Source: Pectobacterium brasiliense
GTDB lineage: Bacteria > Pseudomonadota > Gammaproteobacteria > Enterobacterales > Enterobacteriaceae
Length of the DNA: 64,000 nt
Assembly (NCBI RefSeq): GCF_013449685.1
Contig: NZ_JACDSF010000039.1
Span: 43,871 to 107,870 of the forward strand
Direction: 5' to 3'
A program made the translations under genes and the position numbers. Of the stretch, positions 62,629 to 64,000 are shown in pieces; within the stretch, counting starts at the first letter, position 1; every line of letters begins with the position of its first letter. The notes below the pieces were generated by a model that was not told the origin of the DNA, did no database searches, and saw only the letters and a program-made list of their open reading frames with translations.

Positions 62629-63744
62629 TTAGAACTGGTAAGTCAGACCAAGAGCAACTTTATCGTCGTCGCTGATGCCATAAACATTATCAGATTTGAT
62701 CAGGTTGATATCGTATTCAGTGTAAACAGACATGTTTTTGTTGAATGCATAAGTCGCACCCAAGCTAACATATTTGGTGATGTAATCGTTACGATTGTTA
62801 GCATCGTCCTGAGCTTTAGCTTGTACGTAGCCCAGCGACGGAGTCAGACCGAAGTCGAAATTGTATTGGGCAACAGCTTCAAAGACTTTGGTTTTGTCAG
62901 CGAACACGGTATCAGTAGCAACAAAATTCGTGCTACCTGGGTTGTTAAGATTGCTTACATTGCGGAATTCATTGTAGGTAGCAGCCAAGTAGATGCTGTT
63001 AGCATCATATTTCAGACCTGTACCCCATGCTTCAGCTTTTTTACCACGACCAGAAGCAAACGCATTCTGTTCATCAGTACGGTTAACTGCTGCGTAAGAA
63101 CCAACAACACCTAAGCCGATATCAGATTCGTAGGAAGAAGAAATACCCCATCCGTCACCGTTTTGAGTAGCGACACTGTTAGCTCCGCTACGGTTGTTGA
63201 GGGTGTCTTTGCTGTTTTTACCTTGGTATTGAACAGCGAAGTTCCAGCCATCAACCAGACCGAAGAAGTTTTTATTACGGTAGGTAGCAACACCAGTAGA
63301 ACGGCCAGTCAGGAAGTTATCAGAGTTAGACTGATCGCCACCCCATTCAGGCAGGACGTCGGTCCAAGCCAGTGAGTCGTATGCAATACCGAGGTTACGA
63401 CCGTAGTCGAAAGAACCGTAATCAGCGAATTTCAGACCAGCAAAAGCATAGCGAGTTTTGTCACTTTTGCCGCCGTCTGCTTCAGCGTTACGTGCGCTGA
63501 ATTCATATTCAAAACGACCATAGCCAGTCAGTTCGCTGGTGATCTGAGTTTCGCCTTTGAAGCCTAAACGAGCGTAAGTTTTATCGCCATTGTTTGAGCT
63601 GTCATCAGAAAAATAGTGTTTAGCGGTAACTTTACCCGTCAGATCCAGCTTGTTGCCATCTTTGTTATAAACTTCAGCGGCGTTTGCTGCGCCTGCGACT
63701 AACAGAGCTGGGATTACTACTGCAAGAATGTTGCGTTTCATCAT
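62629..63744 (-). CDS. ompF: Outer membrane general porin OmpF
   Basis: Trimeric 16-strand beta-barrel for passive diffusion of small solutes. The protein has 371 residues. A signal peptide of 22 residues ([22 protein letters not shown]) precedes the mature [16 protein letters not shown]. The constriction loop segment LPEWGGD (PEFGGD in E. coli), [20 protein letters not shown] and the terminal LGLTYQF with the C-terminal Phe needed for assembly are all present. Either of two adjacent ATGs could start; the first is kept as in E. coli. The position beside aspC supports OmpF over OmpC. The leader GAGGGTAATAATGATGAAACGC resembles the MicF-paired region of E. coli. Confidence 0.92.
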   Translation of the reverse strand: MMKRNILAVVIPALLVAGAANAAEVYNKDGNKLDLTGKVTAKHYFSDDSSNNGDKTYARLGFKGETQITSELTGYGRFEYEFSARNAEADGGKSDKTRYAFAGLKFADYGSFDYGRNLGIAYDSLAWTDVLPEWGGDQSNSDNFLTGRSTGVATYRNKNFFGLVDGWNFAVQYQGKNSKDTLNNRSGANSVATQNGDGWGISSSYESDIGLGVVGSYAAVNRTDEQNAFASGRGKKAEAWGTGLKYDANSIYLAATYNEFRNVSNLNNPGSTNFVATDTVFADKTKVFEAVAQYNFDFGLTPSLGYVQAKAQDDANNRNDYITKYVSLGATYAFNKNMSVYTEYDINLIKSDNVYGISDDDKVALGLTYQF

Positions 63745-63917
63745 TATTACCCTCATTGGTGTTATTTAGACACCTGCCACTGCCATAAATAATTCTTTAC
63801 GGAACTATTCCTGAAAGTTTGGTGTCTTCCTGTGTCTGAACGCAGTTTTCCATTCACTCGCCAGTTAATCCACCCTAAAGATGCTACAAACTTCGTAATC
63901 GAGTAACAAATGGAAAT

Positions 63918-63937
63918 AATGTGTATCTAAATGTAAA
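63918..63937 (-). promoter_or_regulatory. OmpR-binding site (F1-like) of ompF
   Basis: On the minus strand TTTACATTTAGATACACATT matches the E. coli ompF F1 site, as I recall it, at 16 of 20 positions. F2- and F3-like stretches (CCATTTGTTAC and GAAGTTTGTAGCA) follow towards the gene, giving the expected array for osmoregulation by OmpR. Confidence 0.65.
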
Positions 63938-63970
63938 AATCAGGGAACTTTGTGAGGCATAACAAAAATT

Positions 63971-64000
63971 AAAAAAAAAGAGCCGGGAAACCCGACTCTT
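63971..64000 (-). terminator. Terminator of the gene upstream of ompF (edge of window)
   Basis: 10-bp stem with one G-U pair (aagagccggg/cccgactctt), 3-base loop, and a run of at least eight T on the minus strand. The gene it serves lies outside; asnS holds this place in E. coli. Confidence 0.8.

Overview
The window is ordinary, densely coded chromosomal DNA of a soft-rot enterobacterium, most likely Pectobacterium. The housekeeping proteins align residue for residue with Escherichia coli products as I remember them. A secreted family 9 pectate lyase, two tandem chemoreceptors and a complete citrate-fermentation cluster point to a plant-associated pectinolytic species. No rRNA, tRNA, CRISPR array, phage, transposase or plasmid gene was recognised. 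The species call is inference; I ran no search.

Layout. (1) 1-4.9 kb: serC (3' end), aroA, cmk, rpsA, ihfB, in the E. coli order. (2) 5.1-7.0 kb: a YtcJ-type metal-dependent amidohydrolase with a Cys-rich N-terminus. (3) 7.0-14.4 kb, minus strand: the whole histidine operon hisGDCBHAFI with leader peptide (six consecutive His codons), attenuator and promoter, divergent from yeeZ. (4) 15.6-19.8 kb: two paralogous chemoreceptors, each with a sigma-28 (FliA) type promoter. (5) 20.3-30.8 kb: citrate regulon, with the sensor/regulator pair dpiB-dpiA divergent from citS, a fumarylacetoacetate-hydrolase (FAH) family gene, then citC-D-E-F-X-G. (6) 30.8-33.9 kb: ycgR (c-di-GMP flagellar brake) behind a FliA promoter, a structured 600-base intergenic stretch, and the putrescine importer plaP. 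(7) 34-39.8 kb: sbcB on the minus strand, a Fur-type operator with a four-gene siderophore ABC transporter, and tmaR (yeeX). (8) 40.1-46.3 kb: ycaI, msbA, lpxK, ycaR, kdsB. (9) 46.6-47.9 kb: the family 9 pectate lyase, sitting between kdsB and ycbJ. (10) 48.1-64 kb: ycbJ, elyC, cmoM, mukF-mukE-mukB, ldtD, mepK, gloC, aspC and ompF, again in E. coli order.

How it fits together. Two gene blocks that lie far apart in E. coli (serC-ihfB//ycaI-ompF, and his-yeeZ-plaP-sbcB-yeeX) are interleaved here, with accessory genes at the joints. The motility genes (two receptors, ycgR) share one promoter type. The citrate genes make a self-contained fermentation unit: sensing (DpiAB), uptake (CitS), citrate lyase with its prosthetic-group enzymes, and an FAH-family protein in the place where other enterobacteria have the oxaloacetate decarboxylase pump. 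ldtD and mepK, a maker and a breaker of 3-3 peptidoglycan cross-links, are adjacent.

The points most worth a second look are the FAH gene as a possible soluble oxaloacetate decarboxylase, the leader region of plaP, related palindromic repeats that supply a ribosome-binding site, a stop codon or a 5' UTR to neighbouring genes, and a structured repeat inserted inside a duplicated mukB terminator.
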